Of a stretch of 64,000 bases of DNA, positions 33,673 to 42,663 are shown piece after piece (positions within the stretch are counted from its first letter, which is position 1; each line of letters starts with the position of its first letter). The stretch spans positions 434,001 to 498,000 of the forward strand of contig NZ_SOCP01000005.1 in NCBI RefSeq assembly GCF_004364325.1, read 5' to 3'. The notes beneath the pieces are model-generated. The model ran no database searches, had not been told where the DNA came from, and worked only from the letters and a program-made list of their open reading frames with translations. The translations under genes and the position numbers were made by a program. This stretch comes from Actinophytocola oryzae. Lineage in GTDB: Bacteria > Actinomycetota > Actinomycetes > Mycobacteriales > Pseudonocardiaceae.

Positions 33673-36324
33673 TCACGGCATGGCGCCCCGGATCCGCTCG
33701 GCTTCCGGGGCGCCCTGCTCGTCGTACAGGGCCACGGCGAGACGCCACTGCGTGCGGCACCCGGCCACGTCGCCGAGCGCCAGGTGGACGTGCCCGGTGC
33801 CGTGGTGGGCCCTGGCCAGCTGCACGAGGTCGTCGGCCTCCACCGCGAACGTCCTGGCCTGCTCGTGGGCCCCCAGCGCGCGGGCCGGCGCCGCCGTGGC
33901 ACTCGCGGTCTCCCCCAGCCCGTTCCACGCCATGGCGAGGCCCGTGCGGTCGCCGCAGGCCCGGAACAACCGCAGGGCCTCATAGTGACAGGTGGCGGCC
34001 GTCTCGTGCCTGCCGGCCAGGTTGTGGACGTCGCCGAGGTTGGTGAGGGCGTCGGCGTGCCCGTCGCGGTCGCCGGACTCGCGCCAGAGCGTCACCGCCC
34101 GCTCCAGGTGCTCGACCGCCTCGTCATGGGCGCCGGTCCGGCCGCGGGCGGCCCCCAGCTGCATCCGTGCGATCGACTCGCCGAACCGGTCGCCCGCCTC
34201 GACGGCCAGCACGCACGCCCTGGAGAGCAGGGCGACGGCCTCCGCGTACCGGCCCTGGCGCCATCCGACCGCGCCGAGGCCGCCGAGCGCGAGGACCTGT
34301 CCCTCCCGGATCCCGAGCCGGTCGGACAGGGCCAGCACCCAATGGAGGTGGTCCACGGCCCTCGGGTACCTGCCGGACCGCCAGAACGTGGCGGCGAGGT
34401 TGAGCCGGGCACGCACCTCACCCGCGGGGTCGTTGACGTCGTGGTAGATCGCGACCGCCCGTTCCAGGTGCGTCGCGGCCCGGTCGTAGCGGGCGGAACG
34501 CCAGTAGGTGGTGCCGAGGTTCGACAGCGCGCGGGCCTCACGCGCCCGGTCCCCGGCCTCCCTGTGCAGTGCGAGCGCCCGTTCGAGCAGGTCGACTGCC
34601 TGGTCGTACTCCGCGACCGACGCGAGGGTCGAGCCGAGGTCGTGCAGTGCGCGGGCCTGCTCCTCGGGGGCGCCGTGGCGGCGGGCGGCGGCCAGCGCGT
34701 GTTCGTGCAGCGTCTGCGCGGTGGTGAAGTCCGCGGCGAGGTAGAGGTGCCGGTGCAGGACGGCCGAGAGCTGGATGGCGTGGCGGGGCCAGCCGTGCCG
34801 GGCCGCGTGGACGGTGATGGCCGCCAGGTTCGCGCGTTCGGTCGCCAGCCAGTGGCGTGCGGTCGGCTCGTCGGCGACGGGGACGGGTGCGGTGATCGCG
34901 AGCTGGGGGCTTCGCTCGTGCGGGTACAGCAGCTTCACCGCGACCGCCGCGGTGTGCAGGTAGTAGTCGAGCAGCCGGGTCAGCGCGGCGCGGCGGTCGG
35001 TCTCGGCCTCGCCGGTGGTGGCGCGCTCGCGGGCCCAGGCGCGGACCAGGTCGTGCATGCGGTAGCCGTGCCGCGTCGGCTGGACGAGGTGGGCGTCGGC
35101 GAGCGTGTCGAGCATGCGCTCGGCCTCCGTGGCGCCGGTCGCGCACAGGCGGGCGGCGGCGGTGACCGTGATCGCGGTGCCGGGGTGCAGCCCGAGCAGC
35201 CGGAACATGCGTGCGGCCTGCGCGGGGAGGTGGTCGTAGGACCAGGAGAAGACCGTGCGGATCGCTGTCCTCGGGTCGTCACCCGCCTGGAGCAGCTCCA
35301 GCCTGCGGTGTTCGTCGGCGAGCTCGCCCGCCAGCGAGGCCAGTGCCATGCCCGGCCGGGCGACCGCCGACTCGGCCGCGACCCGCAACGCCAGGGGCAG
35401 GCGGGCGCAGTAGGCGGCCAGCCGGTCGGCCGAGGCGGGGTCGGCGTCGATGCGGCGGCCGACGAGCCTGCGCAGCAGGGCGGTGGCGTCCGTGGCGGGG
35501 AGGAGGTCCAGGTCGATGCGGCGGGCGCCGTGCCGGGAGACCAGCCCGGAGAGGCGGTCGCGGCTGGTGACGATGACGAAGCAGGACGCCGCACCCGGCA
35601 GCAGCGGGCGGACCTGCTCGGTGTTCCTGGCGTTGTCGAGGATGATCAGCATGCGGCGACCGTCGAGCAGCGTGCGGTACCTGGCCGCGCGTTCGGCCGG
35701 GTCGTACGGGATGTCGGCGCCGTGCGGCCCGAGCGTGCGCAGGAACCTGGCGAGCGCGTCACCCGGCCGGACGGGCTCGTCCGGGTCGTAGCCGCGCAGG
35801 TCGATGTACAGGCTGCCGTCCGGGAACGCGTCGGTGACGGCACGCCCCCAGTGCACTGCCAGTGCAGTCTTGCCGACGCCTGCCATCCCCGCCACGGCCG
35901 AGAGCACGACCGCCCGCGTGTCCCGCCCGGAGTCGTCGAGCAGGCGGTCGAGTGCGGCCAGCTCGACGGCGCGGCCGGTGAACGCGGGCACGTCGGCGGG
36001 CAGCTCGCGGGGCACGGTCTCGCTGGGGTGCTTCCTGACCTCCAGGTCGGCGGAGACCCGGAACCACGCCTCGCCCCACTCCCGCAGCTCGGCGGGCGTG
36101 GCACCGAGTGCGGCGACCATCCGGTCGAGCACCTCCGGCGGCGCGAGGTACCGGCCGGTGACGTAGGAGTGGATCGTCGAACGCGGTTCGCCGACCCGTT
36201 TGGCCAGCTCAGCGAGGCTGACCTTCGTCTTGCGGGAGCCCGGTGCGGCACGTGCCCGCAGCAGCTCCAGCTCGAGCGACAGCTCGGCGAGAGTCTGTAT
36301 CCGCCGCGGCTCCGGTCCTTCCAC
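33673..36324 (-). CDS. HTH-NB-ARC-TPR (AfsR-like STAND) regulator
   Basis: An 883-residue signal-transduction ATPase. An N-terminal XRE-type helix-turn-helix (about residues 30-75, SLAELAKRVGEPRSTIHSYVTG) is followed by NB-ARC with Walker A GMAGVGKTALAVHWG near 150, Walker B MLIILDNAR and RNBS-type VIVTSRDR near 260, the GLPL-like ARLPLALRV, and a C-terminal array of about eight tetratricopeptide repeats (LGTTYWRSARYDRAATHLERA and relatives). GTG at 36324 chosen because it has a strong GGGGGAG site. Such STAND proteins switch on secondary metabolism or defence; the FAAL/ACP-GNAT genes are divergent neighbours. Confidence 0.9.
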   Translation of the reverse strand: MEGPEPRRIQTLAELSLELELLRARAAPGSRKTKVSLAELAKRVGEPRSTIHSYVTGRYLAPPEVLDRMVAALGATPAELREWGEAWFRVSADLEVRKHPSETVPRELPADVPAFTGRAVELAALDRLLDDSGRDTRAVVLSAVAGMAGVGKTALAVHWGRAVTDAFPDGSLYIDLRGYDPDEPVRPGDALARFLRTLGPHGADIPYDPAERAARYRTLLDGRRMLIILDNARNTEQVRPLLPGAASCFVIVTSRDRLSGLVSRHGARRIDLDLLPATDATALLRRLVGRRIDADPASADRLAAYCARLPLALRVAAESAVARPGMALASLAGELADEHRRLELLQAGDDPRTAIRTVFSWSYDHLPAQAARMFRLLGLHPGTAITVTAAARLCATGATEAERMLDTLADAHLVQPTRHGYRMHDLVRAWARERATTGEAETDRRAALTRLLDYYLHTAAVAVKLLYPHERSPQLAITAPVPVADEPTARHWLATERANLAAITVHAARHGWPRHAIQLSAVLHRHLYLAADFTTAQTLHEHALAAARRHGAPEEQARALHDLGSTLASVAEYDQAVDLLERALALHREAGDRAREARALSNLGTTYWRSARYDRAATHLERAVAIYHDVNDPAGEVRARLNLAATFWRSGRYPRAVDHLHWVLALSDRLGIREGQVLALGGLGAVGWRQGRYAEAVALLSRACVLAVEAGDRFGESIARMQLGAARGRTGAHDEAVEHLERAVTLWRESGDRDGHADALTNLGDVHNLAGRHETAATCHYEALRLFRACGDRTGLAMAWNGLGETASATAAPARALGAHEQARTFAVEADDLVQLARAHHGTGHVHLALGDVAGCRTQWRLAVALYDEQGAPEAERIRGAMP

Positions 36325-36345
36325 GCGCTCCCCCCAGCGAGATCG

Positions 36346-36362
36346 TCCAGGAATATCCAGGA
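36346..36362. promoter_or_regulatory. Direct repeat in the divergent promoter of the STAND regulator and the I36 gene
   Basis: TCCAGGA occurs twice with a 10-bp period (36346-36352, 36356-36362), one helical turn, in the AT-richer 119-bp gap between the two divergent starts. It could be a binding site for the HTH domain of the STAND regulator; only position supports this. Confidence 0.4.
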
Positions 36363-36443
36363 TTTTCCCGCACGGCACCAGACCAGGCCTACTTCTTCTC
36401 TACTCGGTATGGCCGTGAGTTCCAACCGAGAGAAAGGAAGATC

Positions 36444-36878
36444 ATGGCTGCTGCGACCAGAAAAGCCGCGATGGCACTGGCTGTGCCGGCTTTGCTTGGG
36501 GGTGTGTTCGCGGGCACCGCCACAGCGGAGCCGGGTTCCGGGATGTCGCCTGCCGAAACGCGGGACTTCTCCAACTGCCCAGCCGGGTACGCGTGCTTCT
36601 ACACCGGTGTCGACGGTACCGGGAAGAAGTGCCAGTACCAGTCCGCGGACACCGACCACGCTGAGTGCTCGTGGGCGGCGGAGGAGCCCGTTCGGTCGGT
36701 CTACAACCACGGGACGAACGCGGCCTATGGCGGGCTGTGCGCCTACAACCGTCCCGACTACTCCAAGGAGGGCGCCTGGACGTTCGTCCCCAGGGGCCAG
36801 GCAGGGAACATCGCATCGACCGAGTTCAAGGTGCTGTCCCACAGATGGACGACGGGCAACTCTGCCGCTTCCTGCTGA
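36444..36878 (+). CDS. Secreted peptidase-inhibitor family I36 protein
   Basis: A 144-residue exported protein. The signal peptide has a basic N-terminus and a hydrophobic core (AAMALAVPALLGGVFAGTATA), with cleavage near residue 28. The mature domain has the I36/beta-gamma-crystallin-like pattern: NCPAGYACFYTG, KKCQYQ, a Cys-Ser-Trp and GGLCAYNRPDY, giving conserved cysteines for disulfides. Family members inhibit proteases (SMI of Streptomyces) or have other extracellular roles. ATG after AAAGGAAG. 15 bp separate it from the FAAL-like gene. Confidence 0.85.
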   Translation: MAAATRKAAMALAVPALLGGVFAGTATAEPGSGMSPAETRDFSNCPAGYACFYTGVDGTGKKCQYQSADTDHAECSWAAEEPVRSVYNHGTNAAYGGLCAYNRPDYSKEGAWTFVPRGQAGNIASTEFKVLSHRWTTGNSAASC

Positions 36879-36893
36879 TCGAGGGGGTCGAGG

Positions 36894-38480
36894 GTGAGCA
36901 CGGTCGTCGACACCATCATCAGCCGGCTGGGTGGACCGGGCTCACTGCGTGTGCTCGGCGCCGACGGCGCCGAGCACACGGCCTCCTGGGCCGCGATCCA
37001 CCAACGAGCGCGCAGGCTCGCCACACTTCTCACGCGGCAGGGCATCGGTCCCGGCTCGCGGGTCGCGCTGCTCGCCGACACCAGCGTGGACCTCGTGACC
37101 ACGATCCAGGCGGTGTGGCTCGCGGGCGCGGCCGTCACCATCCTCCCGCTGCCGACGAGACAACCCGCCGACGTCTACGTGGACCACCTGCGGCGCATGA
37201 TCACCGACGCACGTCCGAGCCTCGTCCTCGTCGGCGACCCGCTGACCGGGCTCACCGAGCCGCTCGCCGCCACCGACCTCGCGACGTTCCTCGCCCACGC
37301 CACCACCGAGCCGGCCACACCGGTCCGGCCGGCTCAGGACGACCTCGCGATCCTCCAGTACACGAGCGGCTCCACCCGGCACCCGCGCGGCGTTCCCGTG
37401 ACACACGGGCAACTGGCCGCGAACGTGGCCGCCATCGGCACCGCCACACGACACGACCAGGTGCACGGCTGCCTGCTGAGCTGGCTGCCGCTGTGCCACG
37501 ACCTCGGCCTGGTCGGCGGCCTCATCCTGCCGATGTCGTGCGGCTGCCCGCTGGTGCTCCAGTCCCCAGCCGCCTTCGCGGCCCGCCCGATGAGCTGGTT
37601 CGAGGCGATCACCTCCCACCGCGCCACCGCGACCGCCGCGCCGAACTTCGCCTGGGGCCTGATGGCACGCCTCCTGGACGACGCCCCGGCCGTCCGGCTG
37701 GACTCGCTCCGCCTCGTCCTCACCGGCGCCGAGCCCATCGACCCGGCGGCGATGTCCCGCTTCGCCGAGGCCGGACGGCGCCACGGGCTGGACCCGTCGG
37801 TCATCACCTGCGCCTACGGCCTGGCCGAGGCCACGCTCGCGGTCACGATCTCGGCCCCCGGTCTGCGGACGGACACCGTCGACCCCGTTGCGCTGGAGAC
37901 CAGGAGCGAGGCCGTGCCGGTCCCTGGCGGACGGTCCCTGACGCGGTTGGGCGGCCCGGTGCCGGGTGTCCGGCTGCGGATCGTGGACCGTGACGGCCGC
38001 GAGACGCGTGAACGCAGGGTGGGTCGCATCGAGGTCGCCGGCCCGAGCGTGATGCGGGGGTACTGGGGCAGGCCGGAGAGGACGGGCTGGCTGGACACGG
38101 GCGATCTGGGCTACCTCGCCGACGGGGACCTCGTCGTCTGCGGCCGCGAGTCCGACGTCCTGTTCGCGGCGGGGCGCAACGTGTACCCCCAGGACGTCGA
38201 GGCGGCCGCGAACACCGTGCCGGGGGTGCGTGTGGGCAACGCGGCGGCGTTCGGGGTCGACGGGCGACTGGTGGTCGCGGTCGAGTCCAGGGCGACCGAC
38301 ACCGAGGCGTTGCGGTCGGCCGTCCGGACGGCCGTCGTCGCCGAGGTCGGGCTCACGCCGAGGGCCGTCGCGGTGCTGCCACCCGGTGCGCTGCCGAAGA
38401 CCACCTCGGGCAAGGTCCGCCGCGCCGAGTCGCGGCGGCTGTATCTCACGGGTTGGAGGACCTCCCATGACCACGACTGA
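36894..38480 (+). CDS. Fatty-acyl-AMP ligase-like adenylating enzyme
   Basis: A 528-residue AMP-forming enzyme of the FAAL subgroup, which activates an acyl group as AMP ester and loads it onto a carrier protein rather than CoA. The ATP-binding core is LQYTSGSTRHPRGVPVTHGQ near residue 155; the FAAL-typical SWLPLCHDLGLVGGLILPM follows, then YGLAEATLAVT, TGDLGYL and the C-terminal LPKTTSGKVRR with the catalytic lysine. It overlaps the ACP-GNAT gene by 14 bp, so the downstream ACP domain is its likely acceptor. Confidence 0.88.
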   Translation: MSTVVDTIISRLGGPGSLRVLGADGAEHTASWAAIHQRARRLATLLTRQGIGPGSRVALLADTSVDLVTTIQAVWLAGAAVTILPLPTRQPADVYVDHLRRMITDARPSLVLVGDPLTGLTEPLAATDLATFLAHATTEPATPVRPAQDDLAILQYTSGSTRHPRGVPVTHGQLAANVAAIGTATRHDQVHGCLLSWLPLCHDLGLVGGLILPMSCGCPLVLQSPAAFAARPMSWFEAITSHRATATAAPNFAWGLMARLLDDAPAVRLDSLRLVLTGAEPIDPAAMSRFAEAGRRHGLDPSVITCAYGLAEATLAVTISAPGLRTDTVDPVALETRSEAVPVPGGRSLTRLGGPVPGVRLRIVDRDGRETRERRVGRIEVAGPSVMRGYWGRPERTGWLDTGDLGYLADGDLVVCGRESDVLFAAGRNVYPQDVEAAANTVPGVRVGNAAAFGVDGRLVVAVESRATDTEALRSAVRTAVVAEVGLTPRAVAVLPPGALPKTTSGKVRRAESRRLYLTGWRTSHDHD

Positions 38481-39270
38481 ACAGACCACGCGCCACGAGC
38501 TGGCGGAGCTGCTGGAGCTGGACCCGTCGGCACTGACCGACGACGCGCGCCTGACCGACGACCTCGGCCTGGACAGCCTCGCGATGATGACGCTGTCCGG
38601 CTGGCTGGTGGCCAGGGGCGTGTCGGCCCGGCCGAGGACCGTCGGCGACGTTCTCCAGGCGCTGGACGGGATCCGGCTGTCCGTCGTCGTGACCGACGGT
38701 GAACGCGGCGCCGCGTCGACGGCCGGGCTCCTGCCGCCCCGCCCCCGGTCGCCGCTGACGCCGGTGCTGGGCAACGCCGTGTACCGGCTGACCCCGATCC
38801 AGCAGGCCGACCTCGACTTCCTGTACCTGCTGGCCGCGGGCGCGGAGACGGGCTACCGGTGGCGGTACCGGGGGAATCCCCCGTCACAGCAACAGTTCGC
38901 GGCCGACCTGTTCGGGCAGGAGCTGGTCCAGTTCGTGGCGCGCGGGACCGCGAGCGGGGAACCGGCCGGCCACGTCGTCGCGTACGACCACGACATCGCG
39001 CAGGGCCACGCCTCGGTCGGCGCGGTGTTCGCGCCGGGCCACGCGGGCACCGGTCAGGCCGCGGAGATCACGGCCGTGTTCATCCGGTACCTGTTCCACA
39101 CGTTCCGGCTGCACAAGGTGTACCTGGAGGTCCCCGGCTTCAACTGGCCGCAGGTCGAAAGCGGTGCGGGGACGCTGTTCGAGGTCGAGGGCGTGTTGAA
39201 GGAGCACGACTTCTACGCGGGCCGCTACTGGGACAAGTACGTCTGCGCGGTCTACCAGCTGCCGCGGTGA
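38467..39270 (+). CDS. Acyl carrier protein-GNAT fusion protein
   Basis: A 267-residue two-domain protein. Residues 1-75 are a carrier domain with the phosphopantetheine site DDLGLDSLAM (Ser37) and the usual four-helix spacing. Residues about 100-265 are a GNAT acyltransferase fold (YRLTPIQQADLDFLYLLAAG at the start, GAVFAPGHAGTGQAAEITAVFI as the CoA/pantetheine loop region, and VYLEVPGFNWPQVES). The fusion would let the acyl chain, loaded by the upstream FAAL, be handed directly to an amine acceptor. Its 3' end overlaps the convergent MFS gene by 19 bp. Confidence 0.82.
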   Translation: MTTTEQTTRHELAELLELDPSALTDDARLTDDLGLDSLAMMTLSGWLVARGVSARPRTVGDVLQALDGIRLSVVVTDGERGAASTAGLLPPRPRSPLTPVLGNAVYRLTPIQQADLDFLYLLAAGAETGYRWRYRGNPPSQQQFAADLFGQELVQFVARGTASGEPAGHVVAYDHDIAQGHASVGAVFAPGHAGTGQAAEITAVFIRYLFHTFRLHKVYLEVPGFNWPQVESGAGTLFEVEGVLKEHDFYAGRYWDKYVCAVYQLPR

Positions 39271-40646
39271 TCGGGGATCGTGTAGATCAGCGGGACGGAC
39301 GCCAGCAGCAGCACCGACAGGATCACGAAGCCGTGTGCCTGTGACATCGCGGGGTTGGTGCTGTTGGTGGCCACCGCGGTCATCACGGACACCGAGATGA
39401 TCGAGCCGCTCTGGCGGAACATGCCGCGCAGCCCCGCGATCGACGAGATCTGGTCGGGGGCCAGGTGCAGGCCCGCGTTGTTCGACGCGGGCACGGCGAC
39501 CCCCATGCCGACCCCGGTGACGCCGCCCGCCACCAGGAGCCACAGGTAGCCGTTGACGTCCGGCGGCGGGAACGCCATGAGCCCGAACCCCGTGACGATG
39601 AGCACGAAGCCGACCGTCATCGGGATGCGGCAGCCCAGCCGCCGCAGTGTCATGACCGCGAGCGCGGCCACGCAGATGACGCCCGCGCCGCGGGCGGTCA
39701 GGACGGTGCCTGCCGCCAGTGGGTCGAGGTGGAAGCGTTCCTCGGCGTAGAGGGGGACGAGCGCGCCGAACCCGATCGCGGCGCCGCCGAAGAGCATGTT
39801 GAGCACGTTCATCGAACCGAAGCCCTTGCCGCGCAGCAGCCGCATGGGGATGAACGGGGCGCGGGCGCGGACCGTGTGGCGGACGAACAGCCAGGCGAGC
39901 AGGCCGGCGACCACGATCGGCACGAGGAACCAGACACTGGTGACCCCGTGCTCGAGGTTCGTCATGCCGAACATGGCCGTCAGCATCAGCCCGGCGAGCA
40001 GGGCCAGGCCGCGGATGTCCATGGGGGCGAGCGGTTTGAGCTTCGTCTCACCGATCAACCGCCAGCCGAGGAACAGCAGGACCACGCCAATCGGCACGTT
40101 GACGAAGAAGATCGCCCGCCACGACGCGTAGGTGACGATGACGCCGCCGAGGATCGGGCCGAGGATGCCGCCGATGGGGAAGATCGACGTGAACATGCCG
40201 ACCGCGCGGTCGCGGCCGGGGCCGTAGTGGTCGGCGATGATGCCCGTCGCGGAGGGGACGAACCCGCCGCCGCCGATGGCCTGGACGGCGCGGAGCGCGA
40301 CGAGGACGTAGATGTTGCCCGCGAGCCCGCACAGCAGCGACGACGTCGTGAACACGACGACCGCGAAGAGGAAGACCTTCTTGCGGCCGAAGTGATCACC
40401 GAGCTTGCCCGCGAGCGGCATGGCGATGATCTGGCCGAGCGAGTAGATCGTGATCGTCCAGCCGCTCCAGTTGAGCTCGGCGTGGAGGTCGCCCTGGATG
40501 GCGTTCAGGGCCGTCGCGACGATCGTCTGGTCCATCGACGCCATGAACAACGCCATAGCGACGACGGCGAACACCAGGTGACGGCGCGGCAGGGGCTGCG
40601 CTGGGATTGCGACCGGCGCAGTAACTCCTATGCTTCGCATCCCCAT
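39252..40646 (-). CDS. MFS drug transporter, DHA2 (EmrB/QacA) family
   Basis: A 464-residue exporter with 14 predicted helices. Diagnostic are MASMDQTIVATALNAIQGDL in helix 1, the A motif GKLGDHFGRKK and motif C-like GGILGPILGGVI in helix 5. ATG at 40646 (40640 also possible). It is divergent from a MarR gene with a strong operator between them, the standard layout of a MarR-controlled multidrug pump. Substrates unknown. Confidence 0.92.
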   Translation of the reverse strand: MGMRSIGVTAPVAIPAQPLPRRHLVFAVVAMALFMASMDQTIVATALNAIQGDLHAELNWSGWTITIYSLGQIIAMPLAGKLGDHFGRKKVFLFAVVVFTTSSLLCGLAGNIYVLVALRAVQAIGGGGFVPSATGIIADHYGPGRDRAVGMFTSIFPIGGILGPILGGVIVTYASWRAIFFVNVPIGVVLLFLGWRLIGETKLKPLAPMDIRGLALLAGLMLTAMFGMTNLEHGVTSVWFLVPIVVAGLLAWLFVRHTVRARAPFIPMRLLRGKGFGSMNVLNMLFGGAAIGFGALVPLYAEERFHLDPLAAGTVLTARGAGVICVAALAVMTLRRLGCRIPMTVGFVLIVTGFGLMAFPPPDVNGYLWLLVAGGVTGVGMGVAVPASNNAGLHLAPDQISSIAGLRGMFRQSGSIISVSVMTAVATNSTNPAMSQAHGFVILSVLLLASVPLIYTIPDHRGSW

Positions 40647-40659
40647 GGACACAGAGTAA

Positions 40660-40679
40660 GTTGCTTGCCAGCAAGCAAC
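40660..40679. promoter_or_regulatory. MarR operator between the MFS and MarR genes
   Basis: Perfect inverted repeat of 9-bp arms GTTGCTTGC / GCAAGCAAC with a 2-bp centre, lying 14 bp from the MFS start and 41 bp from the MarR start. MarR dimers bind such 18-20-bp palindromes; binding would repress both directions. Confidence 0.8.
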
Positions 40680-40719
40680 CAAGCACGTGTGACTAACCAG
40701 TCATGCTGGAGACGAGCAA

Positions 40720-41154
40720 GTGGACGCCGACAACGTGACCCGCCTGCGGCGGGTCATCGGCCGCCTCGCGCGGCTGCTGAACGCCGCCCCGGTGAGCGAG
40801 AACCTGACGCCGACCCAGGCCTCCGTGCTCGGCCTGGTCGCCTACCGAGGCCCGATCGGCATGACGGAGCTCGCCGAGATCGAGGGCCTCAACCCGACCA
40901 TGCTCTCGCGCGTGGTCGGCAAGCTGGTCGACGAGGACCTGGTCAGGCGCCTGCCCAACCCCGCTGACCAGCGCGCGGTGCAGTTGGAGGCGACCGACCA
41001 CGGCCACGAGGTGCACGGCCGCATCATCGCCTCACGCACCGCGACCGTCGGCAAGATCCTGGACGGGCTGTCCCCCGATGTGACCAAGGCGCTCCTTGAC
41101 GCGCTCCCGGCCCTGGAAGCCCTGGCGGAGGGCCTCCGTACCAAGAAGCCCTGA
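40720..41154 (+). CDS. MarR family transcriptional regulator
   Basis: A 144-residue winged-helix regulator with the MarR core (LTPTQASVLGLVAYRGPIGMTELAEIEGLNPTM at the recognition region, then LVDEDLVRRLPNPADQRAVQLEATDHG as the wing). GTG start. Divergent from the MFS pump; a ligand such as a phenolic or drug would release it from the palindrome. Confidence 0.92.
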   Translation: MDADNVTRLRRVIGRLARLLNAAPVSENLTPTQASVLGLVAYRGPIGMTELAEIEGLNPTMLSRVVGKLVDEDLVRRLPNPADQRAVQLEATDHGHEVHGRIIASRTATVGKILDGLSPDVTKALLDALPALEALAEGLRTKKP

Positions 41155-41272
41155 CAGGTGCGATACCGGCCTGATTGTACGTTTGTCGGGGATGACGACC
41201 TCGTTGTCCTGCCTGGTCACGAGCCAGTAGCCTTTCTCTTCGCACGACTTTCGCGACGGGGAAGGACAGCGC

Positions 41273-41911
41273 ATGCCGCGAACGGAGGCGGTAGCTCGGC
41301 GCACGTACGGCGGCCGGTCAGCGGCCGACCGCAAGGCCGAGCGGCGGGAGAGGTTGCTGGAGGCCGGACTGCACCTGTTCGGCAACGAGGGCTACGCGAC
41401 GTCGTCCATCGAGAAGCTGTGCACGCACGCGGGCGTGTCCACGCGCAACTTCTACGAGGAGTTCAACTCCCGCGAGGACCTGCTCATCGCGTTGCACGCG
41501 CGGGCCAACGAGCGGTCCTTCCGCGCGGTGCTCGCGGCGTTCGCCGACAACGCGGACGCGGGCCTCGCCGAGCGGTTCGAGCTGGCCGTACGCACGTTCA
41601 TCCACACCATGGCCAGCGACGCCCGCCTCGCGCGGATCGCCTACGTCGAGATGATCGGCGTGAGCAACTCCGTGGAGAAGCACCGGATGGCGTGGCGAGC
41701 GAGGTGGTGGGACATGATGGTCGCCGAGGCCGACCGCGCGGTGCTGCGCGGCGAGGCACAGGCACGTGACTTCCGCCTTCCCGCGCTCGCGGTGATCGCG
41801 TCGGTCAACGAGCTGGTGCACCACTACTCACTGAACCGGGGAAGGATCACGTTGGACGAGGTCATCGCCGAAGTCGTACGGTTCGCGGTCGCGGCGGTGA
41901 CGGCGCCATGA
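41273..41911 (+). CDS. TetR family transcriptional regulator
   Basis: A 212-residue TetR protein: helix-turn-helix at residues about 20-65 (ERLLEAGLHLFGNEGYATSSIEKLCTHAGVSTRNFYEEF), then an all-helical ligand domain. The stop overlaps the SIS gene start (ATGA), so the two are co-transcribed and the regulator may sense or control sugar-related metabolism. The 118 bp upstream contain no convincing palindrome. Confidence 0.92.
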   Translation: MPRTEAVARRTYGGRSAADRKAERRERLLEAGLHLFGNEGYATSSIEKLCTHAGVSTRNFYEEFNSREDLLIALHARANERSFRAVLAAFADNADAGLAERFELAVRTFIHTMASDARLARIAYVEMIGVSNSVEKHRMAWRARWWDMMVAEADRAVLRGEAQARDFRLPALAVIASVNELVHHYSLNRGRITLDEVIAEVVRFAVAAVTAP

Positions 41912-42654
41912 CCGTCTCAGCCGCCGCCTCCTCCGCCGCCCTCCTCGAGCACCTCAACGCCATCGCGACCACCGACGTGGGCCCGGCGGCCGCTCTCCTC
42001 GCCGACTCCGTGCGGGCCGACGGCGTCATCCAGGCATTCGGCACCGGCCACTCGCAGGGCACCGCGCTGGAGATCGCCGGGCGGGCCGGCGGCCTGGTCC
42101 CGTCGAACCGCATCGCGCTGACCGACCTCGTGCAGTTCGGCGGCGCGGACCCGTCGGTGCTGGCCGACCCGATGCTCGAGCGCAGGGGCGACGTGGTCTC
42201 GCGCCTGTACGAGCTCGCCGCACCCCGGCCGCAGGACGTGTTCGTGATCGCGTCCAGCTCCGGCGTGAACTCCTCGGTCGTCGAGATGGCGCACGTCGTC
42301 ACGTCGAACGGGCACAAGCTGATCGCCATCACGTCGTTGGCGCACAGCAGCCAGGTGCCTGCCCGGCACGAGTCCGGGAAGCGCCTGTCCGACCTCGCCG
42401 ACGTGACCCTCGACAACGGCGCACCCTTCGGTGACACGCTGCTCCCCTTACCGGACGGCATTTTCGTCGGCGGGGTGTCGTCGCTGACGGCCGGGCTGCT
42501 CGTGCAGATGCTGGTCGCGGAGACGGTCCGGCTCCTGCTGGAGTCGGGGCACGAGCCGCCGGTGTACGTGTCGAACAACGTGCCGGGCGGCCACGAGCGC
42601 AACAGCAGGATCGAGGCGCTGTACGCGGGCCGGATCCGCCGCACGGCCAGCTAG
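41908..42654 (+). CDS. SIS domain sugar-isomerase-like protein
   Basis: A 248-residue SIS-fold protein. The phosphosugar-binding loops are FGTGHSQGTALEIAGRAGG near residue 45 and VFVIASSSGVNSSVVEMA near 110. The length and lack of other domains match the UPF0309/YckF-like class binding phosphorylated sugars. Co-transcribed with the TetR gene. Exact substrate unknown. Confidence 0.85.
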   Translation: MTVSAAASSAALLEHLNAIATTDVGPAAALLADSVRADGVIQAFGTGHSQGTALEIAGRAGGLVPSNRIALTDLVQFGGADPSVLADPMLERRGDVVSRLYELAAPRPQDVFVIASSSGVNSSVVEMAHVVTSNGHKLIAITSLAHSSQVPARHESGKRLSDLADVTLDNGAPFGDTLLPLPDGIFVGGVSSLTAGLLVQMLVAETVRLLLESGHEPPVYVSNNVPGGHERNSRIEALYAGRIRRTAS

Positions 42655-42663
42655 TGCGGCACG

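Noticed and set aside
41032..41385. Minus-strand frame across the MarR/TetR gap
   Set aside because: A short stretch (YWLVTRQDNEVVIPDKRTI) looks protein-like, but it overlaps both plus-strand genes, lacks a ribosome site and has no family.
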